From: Trema orientale
Lineage: Eukaryota > Streptophyta > Magnoliopsida > Rosales > Cannabaceae
DNA: 64,000 nucleotides
Direction of reading: 5' to 3'
Assembly (NCBI GenBank): GCA_002914845.1
Contig: JXTC01000679.1
Coordinates: 6,876 to 70,875, forward strand
Shown here in pieces: positions 23,834 through 34,424 of the stretch; positions within the stretch are counted from its first letter, which is position 1, and every line of letters starts with the position of its first letter. Both the position numbers and the translations under genes were made by a program. Under the pieces are notes generated by a model, which was not told the origin of the DNA, did not search any database, and saw only the letters and a list, made by a program, of their open reading frames with translations.

Positions 23834-24191
23834 GTGACGAACTGGGTTGGCTCAAGTGGTAAGAGTACTCACTATCTGAGATTTTGATCATTGGTTCGAG
23901 TCATATGGGGTAGACGTGAAAACTCATTATCCCTAATAGGGTGGGGATTATGTAGCAGTAGGTATTTTTTTTTAGGGCGCGTCTACAGTAGGGGCGCCCC
24001 TACGTAGGGCCCTGTCTATTCACCGTTGGATGGGAATCTGTATATAAATAGATTCTCCACAGATTCCCGTTATTCCCCACAGATTCCCATCCAACGATAA
24101 TTAAGGCATGACCCTACGTAGGGACGCCCCTACTGTAGCCATCCCCTTTCTTTTAATTTGTAATAATTTGAGGTCATTAGTTAAGCCCCAC
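23834..24191 (+). mobile_element. tRNA-derived SINE, copy 1 (split by MITE copy 2)
   Basis: Pol III boxes as in a tRNA head: TGGCTCAAGTGG (A box, about 23849) and GGTTCGAGTC (B box, about 23894). Then comes a body with GTGAAAACTCATTATCCC and TAATAGGGTGGGGATT, and a 3' domain GGTCATTAGTTAAGCCCCAC. The 5' flank CATGCAAGAG (23824-23833) recurs after copy 2 (24532-24541), marking the original insertion duplication. Confidence 0.75.
23975..24146. mobile_element. Mutator-like MITE, copy 2 (172 bp)
   Basis: Nearly identical to the copy at 23412. Target duplication TTTTTTTTA (23966-23974) and TTTCTTTTA (24147-24155), 9 bp with one mismatch. The internal inverted repeat is perfect here: CGTTGGATGGGAATCTGT at 24024-24041 pairs with 24079-24096. 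Inserted into the tail region of the SINE in unit 1 of the local tandem duplication. Confidence 0.9.
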
Positions 24192-24324
24192 TTAGCAGCC
24201 ACTTTTTATGGAATAAGAAAAAAAATTATGATGTCACATTGTTCGCACTTGTTTTTCAAGTAGTAAAGGCTAGAAGTTGTCATAAAATAATGTGGATCTA
24301 TGTCAAATAATATGCATGTAAGAG

Positions 24325-24531
24325 GTGACAAACTGGGTTGGCTCAAGTAGTAAGAGTACTCACTATCTGAGATTTTGATCCTTGGTTCAAGTCATATGGG
24401 GTAGGCGTGAAAACTCATTATCCCTAATAGGGTGGGGATTGTGTAGCAGTAGGTATTTTTTTCCTTTAATTTGTAATAATTGGAAGTCATTAGTTAAGTC
24501 CCACTTTTTTTTTTAAAAAAAAAAAAAAATA
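24325..24531 (+). mobile_element. tRNA-derived SINE, copy 2 (uninterrupted)
   Basis: Same sequence as copy 1 without the MITE. A box TGGCTCAAGTAG and B box GGTTCAAGTC have each lost one consensus base. The 3' end is T-rich then A-rich (about 24506-24530) and is followed directly by CATGCAAGAG, matching the 5' flank of copy 1. Confidence 0.75.
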
Positions 24532-24533
24532 CA

Positions 24534-25155
24534 TGCAAGAGCATATCCAATAGACATGCTAAATGTCATGCTAATGCTAAATTTTAGCATTTAGGTGAAA
24601 AATGGCTCTCTAATGGTTGGCATAGTTTTTAGCATGTGCTATTTGTTGTGCCAAATATAGTACAAAGTATATCACATGCTAAATTTTAACATATATTATT
24701 ATTTACGACATTGCCATTATCTTTTTAATATATAAAATATTCATGTGTTTCATAATATTATCAAAATTCAATGTATGTATTTATTTTTTTATTAAATTTT
24801 ATTTACAAGATTATCCTTACTAAATTATAATCAATTATAATTAATAGGTGAATATTTTTTTATTTATAGTCTTTTTTACATTGACTAATTTGTTCATTTA
24901 TATAGAATATGAATACTTCTAAATTGGTAGATAAAGTTAATTTTTGTGATTAGTAATTAAATTATAAAATAGCAAGAGTATATAGTAGAAAAAAAATATT
25001 TTATACATAAAGTTAATGTTTAAAATATAAAATAAAAATTTTAACATATATGCATTGGAGCAAAATTCAAAAAGTGTATGCTAAATTTGACATTTCATGC
25101 TAGATTTAGCATTGACACACTATTTTTTAGCATAATGAATTGGAGTTGGTCTAAG
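24534..25155. mobile_element. MITE-like element with GAGCAT...CCAAT ends, about 620 bp
   Basis: The left end reads AAGAGCATATCCAATAGACA and the right end, reversed, TTAGACCAACTCCAATTCAT. Both arms carry repeated TGCTAAATTTAGCAT-type motifs. Ends of the form GAGCATnTCCAAT are a familiar plant MITE signature. The target duplication is not clear and the interior is AT-rich without coding. Confidence 0.55.
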
Positions 25156-25289
25156 ATCCAATTTTGAAGTTATGTGGTTCGTAAAAAACTGGCATCAATA
25201 TAACTTAGTACTCTTTGTAAGACTTATACTGGTTTTTCTAAGTTCCCAATTTAATGATCTTGGCAATTTAATTCTTAACTTTCTAATGG

Positions 25290-27104
25290 TGTCTGATAGC
25301 CCAAGATTGACTATCCAAGAGGGAGGTGAATTGGGTTTTAAAACTTTTTTAGAAACTTTTTAACTATGTAAAACTATAGACCACTCTTTTGAAATTTTTA
25401 AGCTAAATAAATGATAATACCAAGCATATAGTAATAATATCAAGAATATTAATCACACTATATATCAAACACTCAATCAAGTAGCTTGCGATAACGTAAA
25501 GAGTGCAGAGATAGAGAAAATACAAACTCAGTTTTTACGAGGTTCGACAAACATGACGATTTACCTACGTCCTCAGCCCTCGGCAACTTACTTCGAGCTT
25601 TCCACTATCGGATCAAGATTATAGGCTTGACCGACCCTTGTACAAACGAAGTGAATCTTCTTAGGCTCACTCAACCTTTACAATAGTTTTGAATCCGGCT
25701 CTATCACGCCTAACTACGGATTATTTAGACTTCGGTGCCAATCTCACCTATACCGGATTGTTTAGATAATGGTGCCAATCTCACTAACTCACGGGTTGTT
25801 TAGACTCTAGTGATAACCTAACCTACACTCAGATTGTTTAGACTTCGGTGACAATCTCACATAAATCGGGTTGTTTAGACTCTGGTGACAACCTCACCTA
25901 TTCACGGATTATGCACGGATTATTTATGACTCCAGTGTCAACCTTACCTCACACTCAAATGATTTTTCAATATAAGAGTGAACACACTCAAGAAATCTCT
26001 ATACAAAAGTAATAAATACAATTTTAGCTTAGGAGATTTGATAATAATGCACAATATATGCTCTAAGATTGGCTCAATATGATTTGAAAGTTAATTCAAT
26101 GTAAGAATAGGCTTTTGTACTTTGAAAGTAGTTGGATAACAATTTAGGTTCATGCAAAGTCTTTTTGAAGTCTTAAAATAGCTTCTATTTATAAGTTTGT
26201 ATGAAAACTAACCGTTTCTAATCATTTGAAATAGTCTCTGGAGTTTTCAGTAGACTGTCGGTAGACCGGTAAAGTTTCCAGTAGATTCCTGAAACTAGCC
26301 GTTGGAAGTGCAGTTGTAACGGTCGAAAACTAACGGTCAAAAATGAAATTTTCGTTCTACCAGGCGGTCTACTGATGGTTATTTCCGGTCTACTGGTAGG
26401 CATTTCCGATCCACCTATGATTTTCAATTTTTGATAGCTTTTTGGCGTTCTTACAAATTCTGATAGCTTTTGGCATTTTTCAAAATCTGACTTCTAAACT
26501 TGTTTTAAACACTTTAAAAACATTAGAAATCAATTTGAAAAGAATATTTTGACTATTGCAAACTTATTTTAGATTCACAAAGATTTTTAACAATAATTTA
26601 GAAGGTGTTCATACCAAACATATTCCAGTTTACAAATAGAAAAATCTCTTTTTAGCCTATTTTAAATAGCCAAATATATTTGTAACTTATTTAAACTTAA
26701 GAAATCATGTTTTAAAGAATATTTTGCCCATTCAAATAAATCATTATTTTCTATTTTCAAATTTCTATAAAATAGTCATTTTTTGTTTAAGATAGTTTGA
26801 AAATTCTTTTGAAAAGTATGAGCCAATGCAAAGAGAATTTATGTAGAATGAACTAAATTAATTACAAGACTAAATATGAATATATCCTATCTAAGCATAG
26901 TCTTGTATCCTGATTGTCCATCTTCAAGCTTGATTCAAATAAGTCCAATATGCATCCATCTTCAAGTTTGATTCCTTGATCAACTTGAGTTATAATTTTT
27001 AAAGCTATTTCACTATACACTCAAGTTAAATCATTAGCACTAAATCAAATATTTATTATTTTCAAAATAGGAGTGAGTAAGATTGAACCCTTAATTTTCC
27101 AACA
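25290..27104 (-). mobile_element. solo LTR-like copy, Ty1/copia (SIRE-like), 1.8 kb
   Basis: Read on the minus strand it starts TGTTGGAAAATTAAGGGTTC and ends near CACCTCCCTCTTGGATAGTC with a terminal ...CAGACA, giving TG...CA ends. CACCTCCCTCTTGG-type ends and GGTCTACCGG-like repeats in the middle (about 26240-26400) are characteristic of plant copia LTRs of the SIRE kind (recognition from memory). At 25715-25960 there are five or more units of about 45 bp built on GGATTGTTTAGACTCTGGTG. No internal coding region or primer-binding site adjoins it, so it is probably a solo LTR. A clean 5-bp target duplication is not visible. Confidence 0.55.
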
Positions 27105-30100
27105 ATGTCTGTAGCACAAAGAAACTTGAAAATTTTCCATTGAAAAGCAAAATCCACGTGTAAATCACTTAGGCCTTTCATTTAATTGGCATAGCAAGTC
27201 AAAATTTTAGCACCAATACACTCTTCAGATGTTGTCTACATTGAAACGTTGCTATTAAAAATATGGATCTAAAAAATAAAAATAATGAGATGGTTAGTTC
27301 CATTAATTTAGTCTTTTGAAACTAACCCAATTCACATTTTACTCTCGACTTCATAATGTCCTCGATTTGGTCATGAAACTACATTTCAGTTTAAACAATC
27401 ATTTTATGAATTAAAAGGCAAAATTTAAAGAGAATAAACATAATTTTGGATATTAAAATGTGAATAAACATAATTTAGGAAAGTAAAATGTGACATTTAA
27501 AGATTTATGAGCTAAAACTAAGACAGAATATAAATCGGGTTCTAAGTTTGTGATATTATGAAAATCATGGAGCAAATAGGATTTGGGTTATTTTGGGGTT
27601 AAAAATAAGATTAACCCGAAAAAGTACTAACATAGGATAAGGTATATTTCTTATTAGGGAAACAGAAGTGTAAATTTTAATTCATCAATTATGATTTTGA
27701 GGCATTATATATTACCACTAATATTGTTATTTTTGTATTTAAAATTTAAAAAATTAAATGAAAATTTTGTAAACATCTTGATAAAATCTCTATAATTTGT
27801 TTTCATCTTTAGGAAAAAAATAGTCATTTTACTCCCTGACATTTGTATTTAATTACCCTCTAAATGGTAAAATGTTCCTTTTTTGCCCTTTAACACTAAC
27901 ACAGTGGGTCTTAACTAATTATCACCACTTATTATAAAGGTAGAGGAAAATAACTCACATACCTGTCACTACCAAGTTTAAACTCCTGACCCCCCAAACT
28001 CACACGCGCATCCCTCAAACCTTAGACCAATGGTAAAATAGTCCTTATTTGCCCTCTAACACTTTGCCCTCTAACACTAACACAACTAGAAAATTGGATA
28101 ATAACAAAATAAGCATTTTACTTTTTAAAGTGTTAAATAAATGCAGTCACTATTTTTTTTGGGCAATTTCAGATATATATATAAGACTTAATATAAGTAT
28201 GATATAAATATCGAATAGGTGATTTTCTCTCTTGATCAACCTAGATAAGTATAAGACTATCTTGATGGGCTGAGGCAGACAGGCTTAATTATGTCACACG
28301 AGCTTAGTTGCGTGACCAAGTCAAATAATTGTGTCGTGCCAACCAAAACTTTGTCCAATCAATTATTAGATACTTGAATATTTTGCACCAAGAGGAAGGC
28401 AAAAGCCAAATTAAAATCTAGAGAGCTTATCCAATCCCTACTCCACAAGTAACTAAACCAAATCCTAGAACAAAATTCGGGAAACATCTGGAATATGATA
28501 TTAGCTTAATATAATAGACATTATAATTGCCTTCTCAATGGGTGTAGAAGCATTTGTATGGAGGCATGTGGCTAACGTAATTGTTACCTTTTTAGACGTG
28601 AAACATTTGACAGAAAAGGGCAAGACATTCAAAATATATCACTAAATATTATTAACAAGTGTACCTGCTTTGAACAGTAAAACACTTGGGCCCTCGATTA
28701 TAAGGGAAATTCTGTTTATTTTTATTTTTATTTTTATTTTTTTTATACCTTTTAAATGTATTACTCTAAACTATGTCAATCCATACTTTTGAACAATACG
28801 TAATTTGAAGTAGTAGATTTTCTTCATTCGTCAAATTCAGTACTGTAGAGGCTAAAATCTGCAATCAGATTTTTTAAGAGTCCATGATCACTTGTGAGTG
28901 TCAAGTCTTGACAGAGAGAGTGGAATTGTCAGATTGGGGTTGTGTTCACAGGATTTACCTACATAACAAACTGAATAATCCACTCGATATAATAATCAAA
29001 ATACAAACAACTCATTATAATATATGAATAATAGAAAAAACTGTTGCATTCGAGTAATAATCAAGAGGTTACATAAAACCCAACAAGGGATATATTTGGA
29101 AGTTTATATGACGTACTTATTTGCTCTTTAAGGTCATCCTCCACTAATAGAGTTGGTTTTTTTGGTCGATATTGTGACGAATCTCTTGCATAAATAGATC
29201 TTGAAGTACATAAAATCTTTAAATTTGGAAGATAAAAGTCTTAAATCTAAAAGATATAGTCATGAAAAATTGTATGAAAATAAATAAAACGTATACAATC
29301 CACATAGATCTATAATTCGGTGGGACAAAATACCCAATCATGCCTTCACATCTGGAGAATTAAGGATTGTTAAAAAAAAAAAAAAAACAAATAAAAATAG
29401 TGGATAAGTGAGACCCAGATTTTCTTAGAAAATCTTGATATATTGGATAATTTCTTCTGAAATAGCGGGGAACAAAAATAATAATTAAGATATAATTCAA
29501 GACAGCAAAATGATGCATTGCAAAATTAAAAGGCCAAAATGATTACTTACTGTGTAATTTAAGAGTCAGTAGTAAAAATATCCCTGAAGCAAATAGATAT
29601 CTGTTAATTTTGGTATGTAAGATTTATGGAGTTCCTAATTAGTAGTTGACTATTTTCAATGTTTAAAATCATAATAATTTTGTCACAAAACAATAAAAAT
29701 TTTATATGGATGACGAGATTTTTTTACCCTTTCCCGTGCTGAATGTGATGGTGAGTTGTTTGACTTTGCACATACAATTGTCTGTTAAGAGAAAAGTGAG
29801 GATGAAAAAATAATTAAATAATCTTAAGTCGAAATATATACGCATATTGTATAGAATGTGATGGACCGTGATTTTATCCTCCATTGTATAATTATTATAT
29901 AATATTGCTGAGGTCAAATTAAATCCCCCTTCAGCCTTCAAATAGCTCTTACTTGTTGCGTAAGGCCATAGAATCTTAAAGCATTTTAAAATAAGTTACT
30001 CACTAATGATGACACAGAAATATATTATAATTTATTGTATCAAACGTATAAGATCTATATAAGAATTCACGGGAAAAGGAAAAACTTTGCCATGCTTGCC

Positions 30101-30961
30101 ACTTTATTATGTCATGTTCTTGTATATGTACGAATACAAATAATGTACCCCTCAAAAAAAAAATGTATAAATACCTATAGATTCTATAACGACTAAATTG
30201 AAAAAAATAAAAATAAAAATAAATACTCATTATTTAATATTTTTCTCTCTCCAACTTTTATCATAAAAAATGTTCGTGATGAATTTTAATTGAACAAAAT
30301 AATACCTATGGATAGGTAAAAAAAAATACCTACTGAATTGATGCCCATATATATATACACACATATATTGGTTCCCAATCCAATATGTATTTTTTTTACT
30401 TATCTGTAGATACTTCTTTTTTTAGCCATTGGATCATAATCTAATGACTACCATAATGTGGGTAATTGAGAAAAAATAATAATAAAAATAATACCCATTA
30501 TTTAATATTTTTCTCTCTCTAACTTTTATCATTAAAAAAACGTGCGTGATGAATTTTAATTAAGCAAAATAATATCTATGGATAAGTAAAAAAAAAAAAA
30601 AACTACTAGATTGGTGCCGAATATAGCTAGGGATCATGAAAGGCTATTTTTTTTTCAAAAGCATTGCCCTACGTAGTGTACTATTATACATGCCTATGAG
30701 GTAGAGCTTCTTTCTACATATTAAGGATTGTTTGGATACATTTTTTTATTGTTTAAAATAAAAATAGTGGTTATATCTTCTCAAGAATTTAGTTGGAAAG
30801 ATCTTCACCTTCTATTTTATTAAAAAAAAAATAAAAATGTATCCAAACAAATCTTTTATGTTATTTTTATTTTTAATCTCGAAAAGAATTAAAAGAAAAA
30901 AAAAATGCAATTTTGATTTAATACGTAGAGAACAATTTTCTTTTTCCTCTTTTATATCTAT
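27105..30961. other. AT-rich intergenic region with repeat fragments
   Basis: No gene recognised. Contains a SINE 3' fragment (27903-28024) and an old duplicated repeat (about 30215-30640, with TTTAATATTTTTCTCTCTC and GATGAATTTTAATT twice). The rest is low-complexity AT-rich sequence. Confidence 0.45.
27903..28024 (-). mobile_element. diverged SINE fragment
   Basis: The plus-strand sequence GTGGGTCTTAACTAATTATC followed by ACCACTTATTATAA matches the reversed 3' domain of the SINE at 40496 (GGGGCTTAACTAATGACC, then TCCACTTATTATAA). The tRNA-like head further right (about 27965-28024) is more diverged and may belong to another subfamily. Confidence 0.45.
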
Positions 30962-30969
30962 GATTCACA

Positions 30970-31718
30970 TAGAGATGTCAAATAGGCTAGGCCGCCCATT
31001 TAGCATAAGGGCATGGCACGAAAAAATCCATGTCGAGCATGGCACGATACGAGATGATTTTGGGCCATGCCAAGTATGATACGAGATATTGGACCGTGCC
31101 GAGCTTTAGTTTTTGGGCACTATGGACCAGCACAGTATGACACAACCTTAGGTACGAGTACGACACAAGCACGATACGACTCAAAAAGCACGAATCTAAA
31201 TACTTTAAAAAATATTTATTTTTATTTATTATATTATTTATATATGTAAATTTTGTATGGCTTTTTGGTTTTTAATAATCTCCCTTTTTTATTTGTTCTT
31301 TTAAAATAATTTTGCATTAGTGATTTTTAGTTGAATATTTTCTTTTCAAATAACTATGGGTATATTACATATTTTATTTTTAAAATATAATTATTCAATT
31401 AAATATTTTTTAAAAAGTCATACAATATCGACTATCACAACAATTTAATAGGTCGACCGAAAATTGATACAAAGATACACTAACACGTTTAGCACACTAC
31501 ATTCGGCACGATAAGGGTCTAACACAAGTATGAGCACACGAACACAGCACGAGATGTACCTATGCCTGTGGGTCCTCCCGGACCTAGAGTTTTGAAACTT
31601 GAGCCAACACGAGTACGACACGATATTTTGTTAGGCCGTGCCAAGCACAATACAAGGCACAAGCGGACTTACTTTTCACGGATCGGGCCAGCACAGTACG
31701 ACCCATTTGACGTCTCTA
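30970..31718. mobile_element. hAT-type non-autonomous element, 749 bp
   Basis: Termini TAGAGATGTCAAATAGGC and, reversed, TAGAGACGTCAAATGGGT. The flanks GATTCACA (30962-30969) and GATTCATA (31719-31726) form an 8-bp target duplication with one change, the hAT hallmark. Sub-terminal regions are rich in GGCACGA/TCGTGCC-type motifs in both orientations, as in other plant hAT elements. The centre is AT-rich and has no transposase. Confidence 0.75.
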
Positions 31719-31753
31719 GATTCATATAACGATTGAATAAGAAAAGTAACATC

Positions 31754-32041
31754 CAGTGGCAGAGGAACATATTTGCCCCCCTGACATTTATTGATTTAAA
31801 AGTAAACTATATTTAAATTTATTGACATTTAGTTAAAAAATTAAGGATTGTCCCACCTAAAATTATGGTTTATACACTTGCCTCCCCTAATGTTATAGTT
31901 TATACAATTGCCTCTCTAAAATTATGGTTTATAGACTTGCCTTTGTTAATATGTAATTCATTTTGAATTTTTTGCCCTTTTATTCTCTTTAAGAAATTTA
32001 CATTTTTCCCTCCCTCAAATTCGATCCTGGTTTCGCTACTG
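31754..32041. mobile_element. hAT-type MITE, 288 bp
   Basis: Ends CAGTGGCAGAGG and, reversed, CAGTAGCGAAAC. Flanks GTAACATC (31746-31753) and GTAACATT (32042-32049) are an 8-bp target duplication with one change. The interior repeats AAAATTATGGTTTATA-type units about 45-50 bp apart. It lies only 28 bp from the duplication of the previous hAT element. Confidence 0.75.
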
Positions 32042-32049
32042 GTAACATT

Positions 32050-32837
32050 TATTCTTAATCATGTTTACTATTTAGAGGTAGGAGTTTTCTTTTTTAGCCA
32101 AAATCAGGATAATTGAAAATGTGATTAAATATGATTATCCAGTTTCCTACTATATGAAATAATAATTACTGCAATATGGTTTTTATGCACTATATTGTTC
32201 AATACGATATAAATCTATATTTATATTAAAATGTAAACTGGCACTAATCATACTTATATTTGCTTTTCTTGCCCTATAACTTCATCTTGAGAGTTTTTCT
32301 TTTTCTTGATTTCTTTCCCACTAGAGAAAGAGATATTCCATTGATCTCCCTTTCTTATAAGATTTCTCTGTTAATTTTTCTTTTTCTTTTTTTAATAATA
32401 TTTCAATTTGTGTGAATGTGATCTTTGTTCCTATAAATCTATGAGGTTTTCGTCCTACTAGAATCTAGATCTGTGTAGGTCTTGAATATTTTTGTTGTTA
32501 TTCTTCATTCATTATGGTTTTCTTTTTATATCTAAACTTTTTAAAATTCATATTTGGAAGAATTCACGTCGCTGTTAAAGATCACTCTCTGTAAAAAATC
32601 CATATAAAATCATATCAATCAACGAGTCAACTCAGATGATGGATGGTGACTTAAAAGAGCGAAAGAGATTTCTCTGGAGGAGCTCTAATCATGTCTGTTG
32701 TAGATTTATATGCATGTCACCTATATTTTGTACACAATACTCTTTCCTCAATAGGCGCCAATCAAATATAATAGCTTGATCTATTGTTTACTGTTATGGT
32801 TTGTTTGTAGTATGATTTTTATTGATTAATTATAATA
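32050..32837. other. intergenic region
   Basis: T-rich and CT-rich sequence without a recognisable gene or repeat edge. Confidence 0.45.
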
Positions 32838-32846
32838 AAATATTTA

Positions 32847-33012
32847 GCCTACAGTAGGGGCGCCCCTACGTAGGGCCCTGTCTATTCACCGTTGGATGGG
32901 AATTTGTATATAAATAGATTCTCCACAGATTCCCGTTATTCTCCACAGATTCCCATCCAACGATAATTAAAGCATGACCCTACGTAGGGACGCCCCTACC
33001 GTAGCCATCCCC
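32847..33012. mobile_element. Mutator-like MITE, copy 3 (166 bp)
   Basis: Same family as 23412 and 23975. Target duplication AAATATTTA at 32838-32846 and 33013-33021, a perfect 9 bp. The left terminus is shortened: it begins GCCTACAGTAGGGG and lacks most of the GGGGCGCG start. Because the duplication abuts this shorter end exactly, this copy probably moved in the short form or lost bases at insertion. Confidence 0.9.
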
Positions 33013-33021
33013 AAATATTTA

Positions 33022-33799
33022 TATTTTTAAAATAAACGAAAAGGTTTATATCACTTTAATTTAGCTTCTTTGATAAATAGCATTTATACGCAACTTGCAT
33101 ATAATATATTAATAATGTAATATTGTAAATTTCAACTTACCCTGAAAATATATTGATGCCAATTTCTGTGAATCTTCTTAACTATCACATAGTATTACAG
33201 TTATAGTCATACTTCAAGTATTATGTAGCCCAAAGGATATAATTAGGCAAAATTTATACTTTCTTTTAAAAAGGCAAAATTTATACTATGATACTGATTG
33301 CAAAGCATATACAGGCTGAATTCTTTGCTTATGAGTTATGACAATGTTGCATAAATTACATTGCATCATATTTTCAAAAAAGGAATTTTTTTTTTTTAAA
33401 AAAAAAAGGAAAGGTTTCATGCTTACATTGCATTACATTTAGTTCCAAATGACATAATTACAAACAATAATGTTACTTTACATTTGTACATTTCAATGTC
33501 AAATGGCATAATTAGATTCCGTGAAAAAAGAAAGAATACACACTTAACAAAAAGGACCGCCCTAATTTCTTCTTTTTTTTTTGAAGCAAGGACCACCCTA
33601 AATAAAAGTCTTAGATTTCGACGTGTACATAGATCCCATTTATAGAATCATAAGTGGAGAATTCCAAAATTTAAAAAGTAAACTACAAACTAATGAAAAA
33701 TCATAAGTACTTCCAATATTCACAAGGCCCAATAGAAATTTGAACCCTTTCTGGCTATGACCCTATCCCCACCAAACACGAGAAACTTCAAGAAAATGA
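33022..33799. other. intergenic region
   Basis: AT-rich with A/T runs. The part nearest 33799 is probably the 3' UTR of the minus-strand gene ending at 33800. Confidence 0.45.
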
Positions 33800-34387
33800 T
33801 CAATAAATATGGTGATGGGCCAGTTTATTCTTAATAATCCCTCTATATAAAACTTGCCTATTGGCTGGCATGGTGTCCTTAACTTCATGGCTATGACCCT
33901 TGTTTGGGACACCCTTAGCCTGCTTTTCCACCTGTCTTTTCCGGTATTCCTTGTTATTTGAGGACGGTTCTACTACATCATCTGCAAATCTAACCGTTTT
34001 ATTATTGCATGTTCTCTTCACAGTTCCTATAATTCAAAAAATAAATTAAAAAAAAATCCCATCAACTTAAATCCAACAATTATGAACACAAAAATATCTA
34101 TCAATCAATACTAAAAAATTAAACAGTGTGACAAATTAAGGACATTTTATAAATGATATATATCATTTCCTTTTAAATTAAATTACGTTTAAGAAAAGGT
34201 ACCCAAAAAAATAAAATAAAAAAATTTACATACCAATCCCAAAACTTCTTTTGCCATTACCCAATTCAAATTCAATGTCTTTCATAAAGTCAGAAAGGAC
34301 ACGCTTATGGACTTGATGAACAAGAAGAACAACACTTCCTGTGACTGCAAAGACCGCCATGAACCCAACTCCTATAGACCTTTCCAT
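33800..34387 (-). CDS. small membrane-anchored plant protein of unknown function, 126 aa
   Basis: Two exons, 34387-34234 and 34026-33800, joined by a GT-AG intron in phase 1. The start is the ATG at 34387; the stop is at 33800-33802. Exon 1 begins MERSIGVGFMAVFAVTGSVV and continues LLVHQVHKRVLSDFMKDIEF. Residues about 5-24 form one hydrophobic segment that could be a signal anchor. Exon 2 carries KTVRFADDVVEPSSNNKEYR and a Lys/Arg-rich, probably cytosolic tail. I recognise the combination of MERSIG-type N terminus and KxVRFADDVVEPS motif as a family of uncharacterised plant proteins, from memory. A broken copy of exon 1 lies at 36837-37340 on the same strand. Upstream is a CT/TA repeat (34388-34424). 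Confidence 0.75.
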
Positions 34388-34390
34388 CTT

Positions 34391-34423
<33 letters not shown>

Positions 34424-34424
34424 G
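34388..34424. repeat. (CT)n(TA)n microsatellite in the leader/promoter
   Basis: A TC tract followed by a TA tract immediately upstream of the ATG at 34387, probably in the 5' UTR or core promoter of that gene. Confidence 0.9.

Larger units (their letters stand above)
23701..24510. repeat. tandem duplication containing a SINE; first unit interrupted by a MITE
   Basis: Unit 1 is 23701-24191 and unit 2 is 24192 to about 24510. Both start TTAGCAGCCACTTTTTATGG and run in parallel at roughly 95% identity or better (few differences by eye) through the same SINE. The only large difference is the 172-bp MITE plus its 9-bp duplication (23975-24155), present in unit 1 and absent from unit 2, which keeps the empty site GGTATTTTTTTCCTTTAATT. 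Confidence 0.85.

Noticed and set aside
23849..23904. Possible tRNA gene from A and B boxes
   Set aside because: No acceptor-stem pairing, no anticodon arm, and the sequence continues into a repeated body. It is the tRNA-like head of a SINE.
25290..27104. 5-bp target duplication around the copia-like LTR
   Set aside because: The bases next to the two ends (AATGG and ATGTC) do not match; the element call rests on its ends and interior only.
28900..28935. TTGACAGAGAGAGTG, resembling the start of miR156/157
   Set aside because: The mature sequence does not match beyond the first bases, and no proper star arm was found.
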